A stretch of DNA of 64,000 nt from Fidelibacterota bacterium (GCA_947476275.1 CANJPQ010000002.1:149436-213435); one strand, 5' to 3'; shown: positions 27,417 through 36,437, counted from the stretch's first letter. Program-made: numbers and translations. The notes: generated by a model not told the origin, from the sequence alone.

Positions 27417-28256
27417 CTAGGCCGCCTTGTGGGCGCGGCCGGTGTGGCGGCTCATCTCGCGGCGGATCACCAGGGCGTTGTCCTGGGTGACGATCTCCAC
27501 CGTCAGGGTATCGGCGTCTTTCTCCTTCACCGCGCCCACCTTAAGGCGGGGGTTCCCGACCATAACGAGGGCGGCTTCGGCGAGTTTCTTGCCTTGATCG
27601 GGCGTTAACTTGAGATCGCGACCCGGTTCGCCGGCGATCATGGCGAGCGCGCCGGTCAGACCGCCGCCAAGGCGCTGGCCTTGCATTCCGCCCATGCCCA
27701 TCCCGCCGCCCATGCCACCTGGTCCGCCGGGCCCGCCGCGCATCTGGAAGGGGCGGCCACCGCCGTGGTCGCCATCCGTGCGCGGGTCGTTGCCGCGCTG
27801 CGCAATGCGCTGGTCCTGCTGCGTCTTGCAGCGTTCGAGCAGGTTGGCCGGAAGGCCGGTCTTCATAGAGATCTCGCGGGTGGTGACAAGAGAACCGGAC
27901 GTGGTGACGATGTCGACTTCGACGACGTCGCCTTTGGCGCGGGTCTTGCCGACCTTCAGATTGGGCTCGCCGCTTTGCGCCAAACGGCCGGCGAGGATGT
28001 CGTGGATCTGATCGGCGGTCAGATGCCGATCGGTCTTTTCCAAGCGCTCGGCAAGACGCTCACAGCGATCACCGCCGCCGCGCGGCCCCATGCCACGGGG
28101 ACCGTCAGCGCCCATTCTCTGAATCTGAGGCCCGCCCTGCATTTGCGCGATCTGCATGTCGTCCTCGGCTCGCACGGCGAACGCGCTCGCACAGGTTAGA
28201 CCCACGCCGGCCAGGCCGGCCAGGAGTGGGGTAGATTTGAGGGAGAAGACACGCAT
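27417..28256 (-). CDS. Secreted protein with an internal domain duplication and Gly/Met-rich linker
   Basis: The protein has 279 aa. A signal peptide (cleavage near residue 29, AVRAED) is followed by two homologous ~55-residue modules. Module 1 (about 99-153) reads LTADQIHDILAGRLA, NLKVGKTRAKGDVVEVDIVT, REISMKTG. Module 2 (about 214-270) reads LTPDQGKKLAEAALV, RLKVGAVKEKDADTLTVEIVT, REMSRHTG. They are joined by a linker rich in GGPGGMGGGMGMGG. Each module looks like a helix plus a three-stranded sheet. The family is not recognised. A GAGGAG site precedes ATG 28256. It lies divergent to the two-component pair. Confidence 0.72.
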   Translation of the reverse strand: MRVFSLKSTPLLAGLAGVGLTCASAFAVRAEDDMQIAQMQGGPQIQRMGADGPRGMGPRGGGDRCERLAERLEKTDRHLTADQIHDILAGRLAQSGEPNLKVGKTRAKGDVVEVDIVTTSGSLVTTREISMKTGLPANLLERCKTQQDQRIAQRGNDPRTDGDHGGGRPFQMRGGPGGPGGMGGGMGMGGMQGQRLGGGLTGALAMIAGEPGRDLKLTPDQGKKLAEAALVMVGNPRLKVGAVKEKDADTLTVEIVTQDNALVIRREMSRHTGRAHKAA

Positions 28257-28281
28257 TACTTGGAACTCCTCTGGGGGTTGG

Positions 28282-28356
28282 TTAGCGCTCGCAACTGGTA
28301 GACCAGCCTGCGAACAGGGCAGTGAGGACGATGATCGGCAGCATCAAGATCGACAT
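28282..28356 (-). CDS. Possible 24-aa hydrophobic peptide
   Basis: ATG 28356 follows AGAGAGG by 6 nt and opens a 25-codon frame ending TAA, encoding a single hydrophobic helix (MSILMLPIIVLTALFAGWS plus a short polar tail). It lies 25 nt upstream of the duplicated-domain gene on the same strand. It could be a membrane mini-protein or a leader. The good ribosome-binding site is the main support. The rest of the 334-bp interval (28357-28590) should carry the divergent promoters, but I see no certain elements. Confidence 0.4.
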   Translation of the reverse strand: MSILMLPIIVLTALFAGWSTSCER

Positions 28357-28590
28357 GGGAACCTCTCTTCTCGGGCCAGACCCAGCGTCCAGCCGATGGA
28401 GGGTATTTGAGGCCCCGCCTGTAACCTCGGCATGTCGCCGCATGTCCGGCGGCAGAGATAAGTGTAACGCCCAGTAACCTCAGGCCCTGTATTTACAACG
28501 TGTTGCCGAATAAGTGCCGCGGCTTCCTTTCTAGACGATATCTCGGTTGCTACACTCCGCCCGCGAGCCGCCGCTTTAGGAAGACACACA

Positions 28591-29325
28591 TTGTCGATCA
28601 TCTCTGAAACGCCGAAGCCCCATATCCTTATCGTCGACGACGATTCGGAGATCCGCGACCTGCTCAGTCGCTTTCTTTCGAAGCACGACTTCCGCGTCAC
28701 CACAGCGAAAGACGGCCGTGAAATGGAGCAGGCACTGAAGGATTGGGCGATCGATCTGATCGTCCTCGACCTTATGCTGCCCGGCGACGACGGACTGACT
28801 CTGTGCCGACGCGTGCGCGCGGACTCCTTCGTGCCGATCATCATGCTGACGGCAATGGCGGAAGACGTGGACCGCATCATCGGGCTCGAGGTCGGCGCCG
28901 ACGACTATCTCCCGAAGCCGTTCAACCCGCGCGAGCTGGCGGCGCGGATCAAGGCCGTGCTGCGCCGCGTGTCGGCGCCGCCGGTGCCGACGGCTGCGGA
29001 TGCGGAGGCGGAGAAGCTCGCCTTTGCGGGATTCGAACTCGAGCAATCCACGCGCACGTTGCGGCGCGGCCCGGAGGCGATCCCGCTTACCGCCGGCGAA
29101 TACGACCTCTTGGTGGCATTCGTTGAGCATCCCCGCCGCGTGTTGAACCGCGATCAGCTGCTCGACATGGCGCGCGGCCGCGCCGCAATCCCGTTCGACC
29201 GTTCCATCGACGTGCAAGTCGGCCGCCTGCGGAAGAAGATCGAGGTCGATGCGAAGAACCCCGCCCTGATTAAGACCGTGCGCGGCGGCGGATATATGTT
29301 CACGGCCGAGGTCGTGCGTGGCTAA
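28591..29325 (+). CDS. OmpR-family response regulator, TTG start
   Basis: The protein has 244 aa. The receiver domain (about 10-128) has the acidic pocket D16-D17, phospho-acceptor D60 (LIVLDLMLPGDDG) and the conserved lysine in YLPKPF. A winged-helix Trans_reg_C domain follows (about 140-240) with RSIDVQVGRLRKKIE and TVRGGGYMF. The TTG at 28591 is the only start that keeps the complete first strand. Its stop overlaps the kinase start by 8 nt. It is likely an OmpR/EnvZ-like envelope-stress or osmotic system. Confidence 0.93.
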   Translation: MSIISETPKPHILIVDDDSEIRDLLSRFLSKHDFRVTTAKDGREMEQALKDWAIDLIVLDLMLPGDDGLTLCRRVRADSFVPIIMLTAMAEDVDRIIGLEVGADDYLPKPFNPRELAARIKAVLRRVSAPPVPTAADAEAEKLAFAGFELEQSTRTLRRGPEAIPLTAGEYDLLVAFVEHPRRVLNRDQLLDMARGRAAIPFDRSIDVQVGRLRKKIEVDAKNPALIKTVRGGGYMFTAEVVRG

Positions 29326-30916
29326 CCGGATTCGTACGCGCCTTCTGCCCGATACCCTGGCCTGGTGGACTTTCACGGTGCTGGCGGGCGTCGTCATCTT
29401 GATGTCGCTCACGACGCTGGCCTTCATTTTCCTCAACCGGAATCAGACCGGCATCCTCGCTGCCGCCAGTCAGGCCGGCGATCAGGTGATTGTCATCAAG
29501 CGCATGATCGAGCGCGACCGGCCCCAGGACCGCGCGCTGCTGGTACGCCGCTTGAGTTCGCCGGTGATGCGTGTGGTGATCACGCGCAATCCAGTGGTTC
29601 AGCAAAGCGATAACTCGATCACATCGCGCGTGGTTTTGCGCAAGCTGGCGCGCGAGTTCGCGCCGGGTACGGATATCCGTGTCGATAGTCTGATCGAGCG
29701 GCCTCGGGAAACGGAGGACCGCGCCGAAGAAGAATTGCGTCCGCCGGAGCAGATCGAGATTCCGCAGGCCGAGCCACCACAGCCGCCCGACGAACAATTG
29801 CCCCCGTTCCAGGAACGCCGGGGGCAAGAACGCCAATTTCAAGAGCGCCCCTTCCCGGAGCGCCCGCCGCAGGAGCGCATCATCTCGCCGGAGGAGCGCG
29901 AACAGCGCGTCATGCGCTTCATGCAGTTGGGGGGGCCATCCCTGATGGATTCGCAAGGCATGTTCCGGGTGTCGGTGAAATTCGCCGAGAACACCTGGTT
30001 CAACGCCCGCGTGCTGCTGACGGTCGGCGATGAGGCACAACTGCGCACCCAGCCGTTGATTTTCCAGAGCATCGTTTCATTGTTGATCGCCATCGCCGCC
30101 TTGTGGGGTGTGAGCCGTGCGTTCAAGCCGCTTGCGCTGTTTGCAAGCGCCGCCGAACGGCTTGGCGTCGACGTGAACGTCGAGCCCTTGCCCGAGGACG
30201 GTCCGGGGGAAGTGCGCCGTGCTGCGCGGGCGTTCAACACCATGCAGAACCGCCTGAAGCGGTTCATCCAGGACCGCACGCAGATGCTTGCGGCCATCTC
30301 CCACGATCTGCGCACGCCGATCACGCGTCTGCGGCTGCGCGCGGAGTTCGTCGACGATGCCGAGCAACGGGCGAAGATGCTGAACGACCTGGAAGAGATG
30401 GAGCAGATGATCTCTGCGACGCTCGCGTTCTCGCGCGACGATGCGGCGAACGAACCGGTTGCGGTGATGAATGTCGCGGCGCTGCTGAGCGGCATCGCAG
30501 CCGATAGCCGCTCCGTCGGCAACGATACCCAATACGCCGGGCCTGCGCTCTTCGACGTGGCGGCGCGCCCCTTTGCGCTCAAGCGCGCGCTGACGAACCT
30601 GGTCGAGAATGCGATTAAATACGGTCATCGCGCGCGCATCGGCTTGCAGCCGATCGACGGCCACGTCGAGATCGTGGTCGACGATGACGGTCCGGGCATT
30701 CCGGACCGGGACCATGAACGGGTGTTTGCGCCGTTCGTGCGGCTGGAGGCGTCGCGATCTCGTGAGACCGGCGGTGTCGGCTTAGGATTGACCATCGCCC
30801 GCAATACCATTCGCGGCATGGGCGGCGATGTGGAGTTGCAGTCGCGCCTCGAAGGCGGCTTGCGCGTGCGCGTCACCCTGCCGACGATCACGCTCGAGCG
30901 GAAGGCGGCCGAGTAG
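29318..30916 (+). CDS. Sensor histidine kinase (EnvZ-like) with Pro/Gln/Glu/Arg-rich periplasmic segment
   Basis: The protein has 532 aa. Two TM helices (about 17-40 and 248-266) flank a roughly 205-residue periplasmic region whose second half (about 130-200) is a low-complexity run of PPEQ, QERP and PERPPQER units. Then come HAMP (about 267-320), HisKA with phospho-acceptor H329 in SHDLRTPITRL, and HATPase_c with N-box NLVENAIKYG and G-boxes DDGPGIP and GVGLGLTIA. It partners the upstream regulator. The TPR-2OG gene converges 4 nt away. Confidence 0.93.
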   Translation: MANRIRTRLLPDTLAWWTFTVLAGVVILMSLTTLAFIFLNRNQTGILAAASQAGDQVIVIKRMIERDRPQDRALLVRRLSSPVMRVVITRNPVVQQSDNSITSRVVLRKLAREFAPGTDIRVDSLIERPRETEDRAEEELRPPEQIEIPQAEPPQPPDEQLPPFQERRGQERQFQERPFPERPPQERIISPEEREQRVMRFMQLGGPSLMDSQGMFRVSVKFAENTWFNARVLLTVGDEAQLRTQPLIFQSIVSLLIAIAALWGVSRAFKPLALFASAAERLGVDVNVEPLPEDGPGEVRRAARAFNTMQNRLKRFIQDRTQMLAAISHDLRTPITRLRLRAEFVDDAEQRAKMLNDLEEMEQMISATLAFSRDDAANEPVAVMNVAALLSGIAADSRSVGNDTQYAGPALFDVAARPFALKRALTNLVENAIKYGHRARIGLQPIDGHVEIVVDDDGPGIPDRDHERVFAPFVRLEASRSRETGGVGLGLTIARNTIRGMGGDVELQSRLEGGLRVRVTLPTITLERKAAE

Positions 30917-30920
30917 CGCC

Positions 30921-32576
30921 TTACATCTTCAGTCCGCGTCCGAACAAGTAGGTGACATTCACGCGGCGATTCTCATACCCCTCTTTGAAGCGGATGGTGT
31001 CCGTCTCGTGGAAGAGCGTTGAGTTGAACAGGACGGCGCGGTTACTGCGGTACGGCAATGTTTGCGCCGTGGCCCGGTTCTTCTTCAGGAACGCGTAGAT
31101 GCGCCGGTGATCGACGTTGTATTCCTTGAACCCCCAGGTTTTCGGCGCGGGCACGTCATAGATCACCATGCCGCCGGACGTCGGGTCGAGGTTGGCCTCG
31201 TCCGGGGTGATCCAGAAATTCAGGTTTACGCGCGCAAAGTCGGCGTGCACGCCGATGCCTTTTGCCGCCCGGGTGGAGGCGTACTTGAATCCCCACAGCT
31301 GATGCAGCCGGTGCTGCGCGAAGATGCGGGGCATCTTCTGCTGCAGTTCTTCCGCGATCTGCATGTGAAGCGGCCCCACAAAACCATGTTGGGCGAAGGC
31401 GCCGATATATTGGTTGGTGTATTCGCGCCGCCAGATTGTCGACAGCAGCGCGAAGTCGCGCAATTGCGTCAGGGCCTCAGGGGATAGGAAGTTGTCGATG
31501 ACCGCGAGCTCGGTGCGCTGACTGAAATAAGAGTCCTCGATGGCAGTCCAGTCCAGAGCGGGGTTGAGGGCGCTGCCCGGCAACCGGGGAACGGGGTGGC
31601 GGATGGTCACGCGCCGCGCTGCGGCGATGGCGGCAATCTCTGCATCGGTCAGGGAAACGCTTTTCCCCGTCGGTGTCTCGCCCAACCGCACAAACGCCGC
31701 AGTGAGGGCGGCGTGCGCTTCGCGCAGGCCATCGAACGTGATCCCGCGTGCGATCAAATGAGCGGTCTGCTCCAGGTCATGCAGCAGGCGGAAATCGAAG
31801 GTTGCGCGGTCGTGGATGAGATGTTCCGTGTCGCGGGTGGCTGTCGTCTGCGCGACCGCCGCGGTTAGCCGATCGAGTTCAGGGGACGATGTCGTCTCCG
31901 AGAGGTGGAGGTTGAACAGTTGTTCGCGCGTATCGTCCCGGTCCGGAGCCAGCGCGAGCGTCTTCTCCAAGGCCGCGCGGGCGTCGGTCCGCCGGTCCAA
32001 CGCCTCGAGCGTTTCAGCGCGGGCGGCATGGATGTCGACGCGGTCGGGGCTCAAGGCAAGGGCGCGATCGTAATCGCCAAGCGCGTCTTCATTGCGGCCC
32101 AGGGCGAAGCGGATCAGGCCGCGGGCATGCCAGGCGTCGGGGGTGTCGGGATGCTGCGTCAGAAGGTGCGTCAGCGCCGCTTCAGCGGCAGCGGTCTTTT
32201 CAAGCCCGTGCAACGCCATGGCGCGCTTCAGCTGGACTTCGGCATTGCCCGGGTCGCACTTCAGCGCACGCTCGTAGCACTTCAGGGCATCGTCGGGCCG
32301 GTCGAGCGCCTGTAGCGCATCGCCGCGATTGGCGTGTAACTCGGCGACGTCGGGTGCGAGCTTCGCCGCTTCTCCGAACAACTCCGCGGCGCGCGTATGA
32401 TCGCCACGCAGCATGGCAATCGCACCGAGCAGGTTCTTCGCGGCGATGGACCGGGGATCGACCGCGAGGATGCCGATACACAACGCTTCCGCCTCGTCGA
32501 ATCGCTGTGCGCCGTAAAACGCGACCGCCTTTTGGAAGGTGTCCGTCGCTGATGCGTCGGCGCCGCTGGCGGTCAT
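30921..32576 (-). CDS. TPR - 2-oxoglutarate/Fe(II) oxygenase fusion
   Basis: The protein has 551 aa. At least five TPRs fill residues about 10-225 (PDDALKCYERALKCDPGNAEVQ; EDALGDYDRALALSPDRVDIH). The C-terminal third (about 350-551) has a double-stranded beta-helix oxygenase signature: H444-x-D446 in GVHADFARVN, distal H523 in TLFHETDTI, and R537/R538 in NRRVNVTYL. It probably hydroxylates a protein or a small molecule, with the TPRs selecting the target. The substrate is unknown. pyrE lies 7 nt upstream on the same strand. Confidence 0.82.
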   Translation of the reverse strand: MTASGADASATDTFQKAVAFYGAQRFDEAEALCIGILAVDPRSIAAKNLLGAIAMLRGDHTRAAELFGEAAKLAPDVAELHANRGDALQALDRPDDALKCYERALKCDPGNAEVQLKRAMALHGLEKTAAAEAALTHLLTQHPDTPDAWHARGLIRFALGRNEDALGDYDRALALSPDRVDIHAARAETLEALDRRTDARAALEKTLALAPDRDDTREQLFNLHLSETTSSPELDRLTAAVAQTTATRDTEHLIHDRATFDFRLLHDLEQTAHLIARGITFDGLREAHAALTAAFVRLGETPTGKSVSLTDAEIAAIAAARRVTIRHPVPRLPGSALNPALDWTAIEDSYFSQRTELAVIDNFLSPEALTQLRDFALLSTIWRREYTNQYIGAFAQHGFVGPLHMQIAEELQQKMPRIFAQHRLHQLWGFKYASTRAAKGIGVHADFARVNLNFWITPDEANLDPTSGGMVIYDVPAPKTWGFKEYNVDHRRIYAFLKKNRATAQTLPYRSNRAVLFNSTLFHETDTIRFKEGYENRRVNVTYLFGRGLKM

Positions 32577-32583
32577 GGGGTGC

Positions 32584-33273
32584 TTAGCTGCTCCGCCCGC
32601 CGTGGGCCGCAGACCAGGCCACCGGGTCCTTCAGGAAGTCACGCACACCGGCGATCGCAGCAGGCGTGAAGTCGTTGCCGGCCTCCGCCGCGGCCAGCAC
32701 GTCGTGCCACGTGCAGAGATAGTGCAAAGCGATGCCTTCCTTCGCCATGCTTTCGATCGCGCCCGGGAAAGCGCCGTAGAAGAACACGACAAAGCAGTGG
32801 TCGCACTTCGTACCGGCGTCGCGCAGCGCTTTGACGAACAGCAGCTTGGAGCCGCCGTCACTGGCAAGGTCCTCCACCAGGAGCACGCGCTGGCCGTCGT
32901 GCACGTCGCCTTCGATCTGGGCGTTGCGGCCGAAGCCCTTGGGCTTCTTGCGCACGTACTGCATGGGCAGCATCAGGGCGTCGGAGATCCATGCGGCATA
33001 GGGAATGCCCGCGGTTTCGCCTCCGGCGACCGCGTCGAGGCTCTCATGGCCGACGCTTTCCTCGATCTCGTGGCGCGCCAACTCCGTGACCTTGCGCCGC
33101 GCCCGGGGGTATGAAATGAGTTTCCGGCAATCGATATAAACCGGGCTCGCCCAGCCGGCCGTGAGGGTATAGGGCTGCTCGGGACGGAAGTTCACCGCTT
33201 TGATTTCGAGCAGGATGTCCGCGACGATGCGGCCTTGCGCCTGTTGCCGGGCGCTGCGGGAAATAGGAGCCAT
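32584..33273 (-). CDS. pyrE: Orotate phosphoribosyltransferase
   Basis: The protein has 229 aa. It transfers the phosphoribosyl group of PRPP to orotate in de novo UMP synthesis. The PRPP-binding motif is VLLVEDLASDGGSK, and the PRTase core includes SPVYIDCRKLISYP, VAGGETAGIPYA and MQYVRKKPKGFGRNAQIEG. Start ATG 33273 keeps the N-terminal helix. It is the first gene of a pair with the TPR-oxygenase and is divergent from the ELM1-like gene. Confidence 0.94.
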   Translation of the reverse strand: MAPISRSARQQAQGRIVADILLEIKAVNFRPEQPYTLTAGWASPVYIDCRKLISYPRARRKVTELARHEIEESVGHESLDAVAGGETAGIPYAAWISDALMLPMQYVRKKPKGFGRNAQIEGDVHDGQRVLLVEDLASDGGSKLLFVKALRDAGTKCDHCFVVFFYGAFPGAIESMAKEGIALHYLCTWHDVLAAAEAGNDFTPAAIAGVRDFLKDPVAWSAAHGGRSS

Positions 33274-33348
33274 GGCGATGTCCGCTGAGCGAGGGGTTGT
33301 CCCCTCTGTTTATGGCGTGCGTGGCGGAACCTCAACCGCGAAATACGC

Positions 33349-34320
33349 ATGAGCACGCCCGTCATCTGGGTCTTGCGCGACAATCGCCCCGGTACGGCGG
33401 CCCAGGCCCTGGGCGTGGCCGACGCGCTGGGCCTTCCGTACATCGAGCAACCGCTGGTCTACGACGGGCTGGCAAAGCTGCCAAACGTGCTGCGGGGCGC
33501 GAGCCTCATCGGCGTCGATGCGGACACCAAGGCGCGCATGGCCCCGCCGTGGCCGGACGTGGTGATCGCCGCGGGCCGGCGGGCAGCGCCGGTGGCGCGC
33601 TGGATCAAGGCGCACGCCGGTAAGCGCGTCGTGCTGGCGCACATCATGCATCCGGGTCGCCGCGGGGCTGAGGAATTCGACCTGATCGCCCTGCCGCAGC
33701 ATGATTGCGTGGTGCCGGGCGGCGATGCGCCGAACGTGCTGCGGATTATCGGTGCGCCGCATCGCATCACGGCCGCCAAGCTCAGCGCGGCCGCCGGCGC
33801 CTGGCGCGAAGCCGTCAGCGGTTTGCCCCGGCCTTACATTGCGCTGCTGATTGGCGGCGCAACGCGTCAGCGCCCATTCCCGGCCGACACGGCCAAGGAC
33901 CTCGCCGCCAAAGTCGGCGCCATGGCGCGCAGCGTTGGTGGATCGGTGCTCGCGCTCACCTCGCGCCGCACCGGTGCGGACGCGGAAGCGATCCTCGCAC
34001 GCGAACTCTCCGAGCCGCGCTACCTGTTCCAGTGGGGGAAGGGTGGAGACAACCCCTACCTGGGCTTCCTCGGTCTGGCGGACGCCATTGTCGTCACGGG
34101 CGATTCGGTCTCCATGTGTTCGGAGGCGTGCGCCACGCCGGCCACGGTATACATTTATGCGCCGCCCGGTCTGGCCGTGCCCAAGCATGAGCGGCTTCAT
34201 CGCGACCTGATTGCCTTGGGCTATGTGCGCGCTTTTGATGGCGCGTATGCTCAAGCAGCCCATCCGCCCCTTAACGCCGCCACCGACGTCGCCGCGGCCC
34301 TTGCAAAGTTGATCGCCTGA
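33349..34320 (+). CDS. ELM1-like (DUF1022) protein
   Basis: The protein has 323 aa. It matches the mitochondrial fission ELM1 family: IWVLRDNRPGTAAQALGVADALG, IAAGRRAAPVARWIK, LAHIMHPGRR, GGATRQRPF, and VTGDSVSMCSEACATPATVYIY. The fold resembles GT-B glycosyltransferases. Bacterial members occur in many alphaproteobacteria, and the cellular role is unknown. The stop shares one base with the ATG of the next gene (TGATG), implying coupling to hyi. Confidence 0.87.
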   Translation: MSTPVIWVLRDNRPGTAAQALGVADALGLPYIEQPLVYDGLAKLPNVLRGASLIGVDADTKARMAPPWPDVVIAAGRRAAPVARWIKAHAGKRVVLAHIMHPGRRGAEEFDLIALPQHDCVVPGGDAPNVLRIIGAPHRITAAKLSAAAGAWREAVSGLPRPYIALLIGGATRQRPFPADTAKDLAAKVGAMARSVGGSVLALTSRRTGADAEAILARELSEPRYLFQWGKGGDNPYLGFLGLADAIVVTGDSVSMCSEACATPATVYIYAPPGLAVPKHERLHRDLIALGYVRAFDGAYAQAAHPPLNAATDVAAALAKLIA

Positions 34321-35099
34321 TGCCGCGTTTCGCCGCCAACATCTCCATGCTGTTCGCCGACCTGCCGTTCCTCGACCGCGTCGATGCGGCGGCGAAGGCG
34401 GGCTTCCCGGGCATAGAGTGCATGTTCCCCTATCACGTCGAGGCGGAGGCGCTGTCCGATCGGTTGCTCGCGTTCGGCAAGCCACTGGTGCTGATGAATG
34501 CACCGCCGGGGGACTACGCGAACGGCGAGCGTGGGCTCGCCGCGCTGCCGGGACGCGAAATGGAATTCCGCGACAGCTTTCAGGTGGCGCTGCAATACGC
34601 GGGCGCGGTCGATTGCGCGCAGATCCATGTGATGGCGGGGAAGGTCGCGGAGGACGACATTCCGGCCGCGCTCGATGCGCTTACCGGCAATCTCGCCTAT
34701 GCCGCCGATGAAGCCGATGCGGCGGGGGTGCGGGTTCTCGTCGAGCCGATCCTGATGGACGACTACCTGATCCAGCGGCCGGATCAGGCGCTCGAGATCA
34801 TCCAGCAGGTCGACCGCAAGAACTTGCGTCTCCAGTACGATCTATACCATGCGCAGATGACCCAAGGCGGGCTGACGGCATTCTTGGAGAACAATCTGGA
34901 CGTGATCGCCCATATCCAGGTGGCCGGCGTGCCGGACCGTCACGAGCCCGACCAACTCGGCGAAGTGAACTGGCGCTACATCTTCGATCTGCTGGATTCG
35001 CATGGTTATCCCGGGTGGGTCGGGGCGGAATACGTCCCGCGCGGGGATACGCTGACCGGTCTGGGTTGGGCCAAGGACTGGGCCATCGGCAAGCGCTGA
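34320..35099 (+). CDS. hyi: Hydroxypyruvate isomerase / 2-oxo-tetronate isomerase family (TIM barrel)
   Basis: The protein has 259 aa, the standard length for Hyi/OtnI. Signature regions are ISMLFADLPFLDRVDAAAKAGF, MNAPPGDYANGERGLAALPGRE, IHVMAGK, LVEPI, LQYDLYHAQ, HIQVAGVPDRHEPD and WVGAEYVPRG, with metal-ligand Glu, Asp, His and Glu. It interconverts hydroxypyruvate and tartronate semialdehyde, or acts on 2-oxo-tetronates. No glyoxylate-carboligase gene is nearby, so the substrate is open. Confidence 0.88.
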   Translation: MPRFAANISMLFADLPFLDRVDAAAKAGFPGIECMFPYHVEAEALSDRLLAFGKPLVLMNAPPGDYANGERGLAALPGREMEFRDSFQVALQYAGAVDCAQIHVMAGKVAEDDIPAALDALTGNLAYAADEADAAGVRVLVEPILMDDYLIQRPDQALEIIQQVDRKNLRLQYDLYHAQMTQGGLTAFLENNLDVIAHIQVAGVPDRHEPDQLGEVNWRYIFDLLDSHGYPGWVGAEYVPRGDTLTGLGWAKDWAIGKR

Positions 35100-35163
35100 C
35101 GGGCCTTGATCGACACCGTGGATGCCGTTTAAGTCATCCGCGCATTTCAAAAGAGGTCTTCCG

Positions 35164-35799
35164 ATGATCAAGCTTTACGGTTCTCCCGCCTCCCGCGGCT
35201 TCCGCAATATGTGGGCGCTGGAAGAATTGGGACTGCCCTACGAGATTGTGCGGGTGATCCCCAAGAACGGCGACAACAAGACGCCGGAATATCTCGCGCT
35301 CAATCCGGCCGGCAAGATCCCAACGCTGGTCGACGGCGATGTGACGATGAGCGAATCCCTCGCCATCAATCTCTACATCGGTCAGACCTACGGACAGGGC
35401 AAGCTGTGGCCCGCGGGCGACGACGCGCACGCAAAGATCATCCAGTGGACGGTGTGGGCCGGCAACGAGCTGGAGCCCATTACCTACGGCATGTTGGCCG
35501 ACAAGATGTTCACCGCGCCGCAGGACCGCAAGCCCGAGACGTTGGTAGCGCTCGGTGAGCGGCTCAAGCCCCGCATGGAACTGCTCACCATCTATCTCGA
35601 CCGCCACAAGAACCTGATGGGCGATGCGTTCACGCTCGCCGATCTGCAGGTCGCCTGCGTGCTCGACTACGCCGGCCGTGGCGATTTCAGCATCGCGCCC
35701 TGGCCGAAGGTGCATGCCTGGCATGAGGCCTGCCATGCGCGGCCTGCCTATAAGAAGATCACCGACCTTCGCGCCGCATTCGTCCAGGCCAACCCGTAA
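35164..35799 (+). CDS. Glutathione S-transferase family protein, copy 1
   Basis: The protein has 211 aa. It has an N-terminal thioredoxin-like domain (MIKLYGSPASRGFRNMWALEELG; PTLVDGDVTMSESLAINLYI, glutathione-binding cis-Pro and Glu-Ser) and an all-helical C-terminal domain (LADLQVACVLDYAGRG, the N-capping motif). The start ATG 35164 follows AAAGAGG; a 14-residue upstream extension is discarded. It is a tandem partner of the next gene, 14 nt away. Confidence 0.92.
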   Translation: MIKLYGSPASRGFRNMWALEELGLPYEIVRVIPKNGDNKTPEYLALNPAGKIPTLVDGDVTMSESLAINLYIGQTYGQGKLWPAGDDAHAKIIQWTVWAGNELEPITYGMLADKMFTAPQDRKPETLVALGERLKPRMELLTIYLDRHKNLMGDAFTLADLQVACVLDYAGRGDFSIAPWPKVHAWHEACHARPAYKKITDLRAAFVQANP

Positions 35800-35813
35800 C
35801 AGGAGCGCGCATC

Positions 35814-36437
35814 ATGTCCATCACGCTGTACGGCTACACCGCTTCGCGCGCCGCCCGGAACCTGTGGGTGCTTGAGGAATTAAACCTGCCTTACGCGCAC
35901 GAGAAGGTGAAGACACGCGATCCGTCCTCGCGCACGCCGGAATATCTCGCCATCAATCCGACCGGATTCATCCCGTCCCTGAAGGACGGCGATGCGGTCA
36001 TGTTCGAATCTCTGGGCATCAACCTGTACCTCGCGCAGAAGTACGGGAAGGACAAGCTGTGGCCGAGCGATAAGCCGGGCCAGGCGAAGTGCATGCAGTG
36101 GACGATGTGGTCCGCCACCGGGCTGGAGCCTTATGCGATCACCATGATCGTGCAGAAGATCTTCACGCCTGAGGAAAAGCGCAGCCAAGCCGTCTACGAC
36201 AAGGCGGAGGAGAACCTCCACAAGGAACTCGCGCTTCTGGAGGCCGCGCTCGGGAAAAGCCCGTACCTGTGCGGCGACAGCTTCACCATCGGCGACCTCA
36301 ACATCGCCTGCGTGCTTTCCAGCCTGCCGCGCATCAACTTCGACGTCGGCGCGAAGTATCCAGCCGTGAAAGCCTGGCTCGACAAGTGCCTCGCCCGCGA
36401 GGCGCAGCAGCGTGTCGCGGCGATGCCGCGGGGCTAG
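35814..36437 (+). CDS. Glutathione S-transferase family protein, copy 2
   Basis: The protein has 207 aa and is clearly related to the preceding GST: YGYTASRAARNLWVLEELNLPYAHEKVKTRD; IPSLKDGDAVMFESLGINLYLAQ; FTIGDLNIACVLSSLPR. An AGGAGCGCGC region precedes the start. Tandem GSTs usually diverge in acceptor specificity. The stop overlaps the convergent protease gene by 4 nt (CTAG). Confidence 0.92.
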   Translation: MSITLYGYTASRAARNLWVLEELNLPYAHEKVKTRDPSSRTPEYLAINPTGFIPSLKDGDAVMFESLGINLYLAQKYGKDKLWPSDKPGQAKCMQWTMWSATGLEPYAITMIVQKIFTPEEKRSQAVYDKAEENLHKELALLEAALGKSPYLCGDSFTIGDLNIACVLSSLPRINFDVGAKYPAVKAWLDKCLAREAQQRVAAMPRG

